DNA of 64,000 nt, taken from positions 90,073 through 154,072 of the forward strand of contig JAJRSD010000072.1 in assembly GCA_024278975.1 (NCBI GenBank), given 5' to 3'. The translations under genes and the position numbers were made by a program. The notes beneath the pieces are model-generated. The model was not told the origin of the DNA, made no database searches, and saw nothing but the letters and a program-made list of their open reading frames with translations. The DNA comes from Bacteroidota bacterium. GTDB lineage: Bacteria; Bacteroidota; Bacteroidia; Bacteroidales; Prolixibacteraceae. Positions 63,516 through 64,000 of the stretch are shown here, one piece after another. Every line of letters starts with the position of its first letter. Within the stretch, counting starts at the first letter, position 1.

Positions 63516-64000
63516 TTTTAACTACCCCTTTTCGTTTGCAACGAGGGGTTAGCTTATATTAATCGAAAAGTATACCAGTATATCAAAGTGACCGCTATCT
63601 GCCCCTTGCAGCTTAATCGACTTAACGAGAATGCGGCTCTTTACTTGTGAAAACTGAAACAGGGAACTGTAGCATTAATTTATCTACTGATAGAAGGTTG
63701 TTTTTATAGGATATTTATAGGCTTTGCAAAAAACTCAAGATTGGGTTTTTACAACATCAAAGACAAAACTCTTAGAATTAACAACTTGAAAAAAAGACAT
63801 CAAAAAATAGTGTTCTGGAAATTTGGATTACAACATAGAAGGGGGAGTGGGAGCATAGATAGTCTCAGCAAGAAAACTCTACAAAATTATAAATGTTTCT
63901 TTTGGCGATATTTTTATTTTTCTCAATTCACTGATGCTCAGGCATCACTTCATTTCAAAAAAGTAAAAATCTCATCCAAAATAATTCATTTCATAAAATT
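63516..64000. other. Terminal 485 bp with no gene seen
   Basis: After the toxin stop, a hairpin CCCCTTTTCGTT-TGC-AACGAGGGG (63525-63548, bulged) may end transcription. A block AAACAGGGAACTGTAGCATT (63657-63676) resembles 27805-27824, each followed about 50 bp later by TTTTATAGG. A GATGC-TCAG-GCATC hairpin is near 63938. No supported reading frame. Confidence 0.5.
63525..63548 (+). terminator. Possible terminator after the second AbiE pair
   Basis: CGTT/AACG and CCCC/GGGG pair with a T bulge. No T-run follows, so termination is not certain. Confidence 0.3.

Noticed and set aside
1..64000. CRISPR array, prophage or integrative element
   Set aside because: No regularly spaced repeats, cas genes, integrase, phage structural genes or tRNA-linked attachment sites were found.

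Overview
The window is AT-rich bacterial chromosome from the Bacteroidota, most likely a (marine) Marinilabiliales/Prolixibacteraceae-type organism. The evidence is a SusC/SusD pair, outer-membrane lipoproteins with Bacteroidota-style lipoboxes, promoters of the TTTG-N19-TAnnTTTG type, dispersed palindromic repeats typical of the phylum, and a sulfated-fucose degradation locus. No prophage, CRISPR array, rRNA operon or complete insertion sequence is visible.

Layout. 0-5.6 kb: tail of a Gfo/Idh/MocA oxidoreductase, then a susC gene interrupted by a stop codon, and susD. 5.7-16.6 kb: housekeeping metabolism: XRE-cupin regulator and acyl-CoA ligase, galE, an HU/SPOR membrane protein, a polysaccharide deacetylase with a dapF-like gene, divergent dapL, a class I aminotransferase and alanine dehydrogenase. 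16.9-25.6 kb: K+ channel, then thyA and folA separated by an AbiE toxin-antitoxin pair, a BRO-N/Fic fusion protein, an M14 peptidase, a lipoprotein and pyrophosphatase. 25.7-32.1 kb: Tat-signal aldo/keto reductase and superoxide reductase-like protein, a transposase remnant, a PIN toxin pair, YifB, a DUF58 protein and thioredoxin. 32.1-44.9 kb: core information genes, namely dnaE (frameshifted in this sequence), a HIT protein, greA, ahcY, recQ, tatC, lptB, tRNA-Glu, rpsT and radC. 44.9-49.9 kb: a tight run of two polysaccharide-deacetylase-like and two acyltransferase-like genes ending in upp. 50-54.4 kb: a DUF45 peptidase, an unknown protein, and an HlyD/TolC export pair with no pump beside it. 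54.4-61.8 kb: a fucose/sulfate operon (GH29 fucosidase, sulfatase, UroD-like protein, Na+/solute symporter, exported RhaM-like mutarotase) with a divergent AraC regulator. 62.2-63.5 kb: a second, different AbiE pair.

How it works together. Secreted fucosidase and sulfatase would release L-fucose from sulfated glycans, the RhaM-like lipoprotein would equilibrate its anomers, and the SSS symporter would import it. The AraC protein is the obvious local regulator. dapL plus the dapF-like gene form the end of the diaminopimelate (cell-wall) pathway. tatC lies in the same window as two Tat-type precursors.

Points that deserve most attention: the DapF-like protein has serine at both catalytic cysteine positions; the AbiE pair sits inside thyA-folA with a symmetrical operator over its promoter; a BRO-N domain is fused to an NmFic-like Fic domain that keeps its C-terminal inhibitory motif; a superoxide reductase-like protein keeps all iron ligands but lacks the Glu-Lys pair; the deacetylase/acyltransferase module; and two lesions (susC nonsense, dnaE one-base frameshift) that may be real or sequencing errors.
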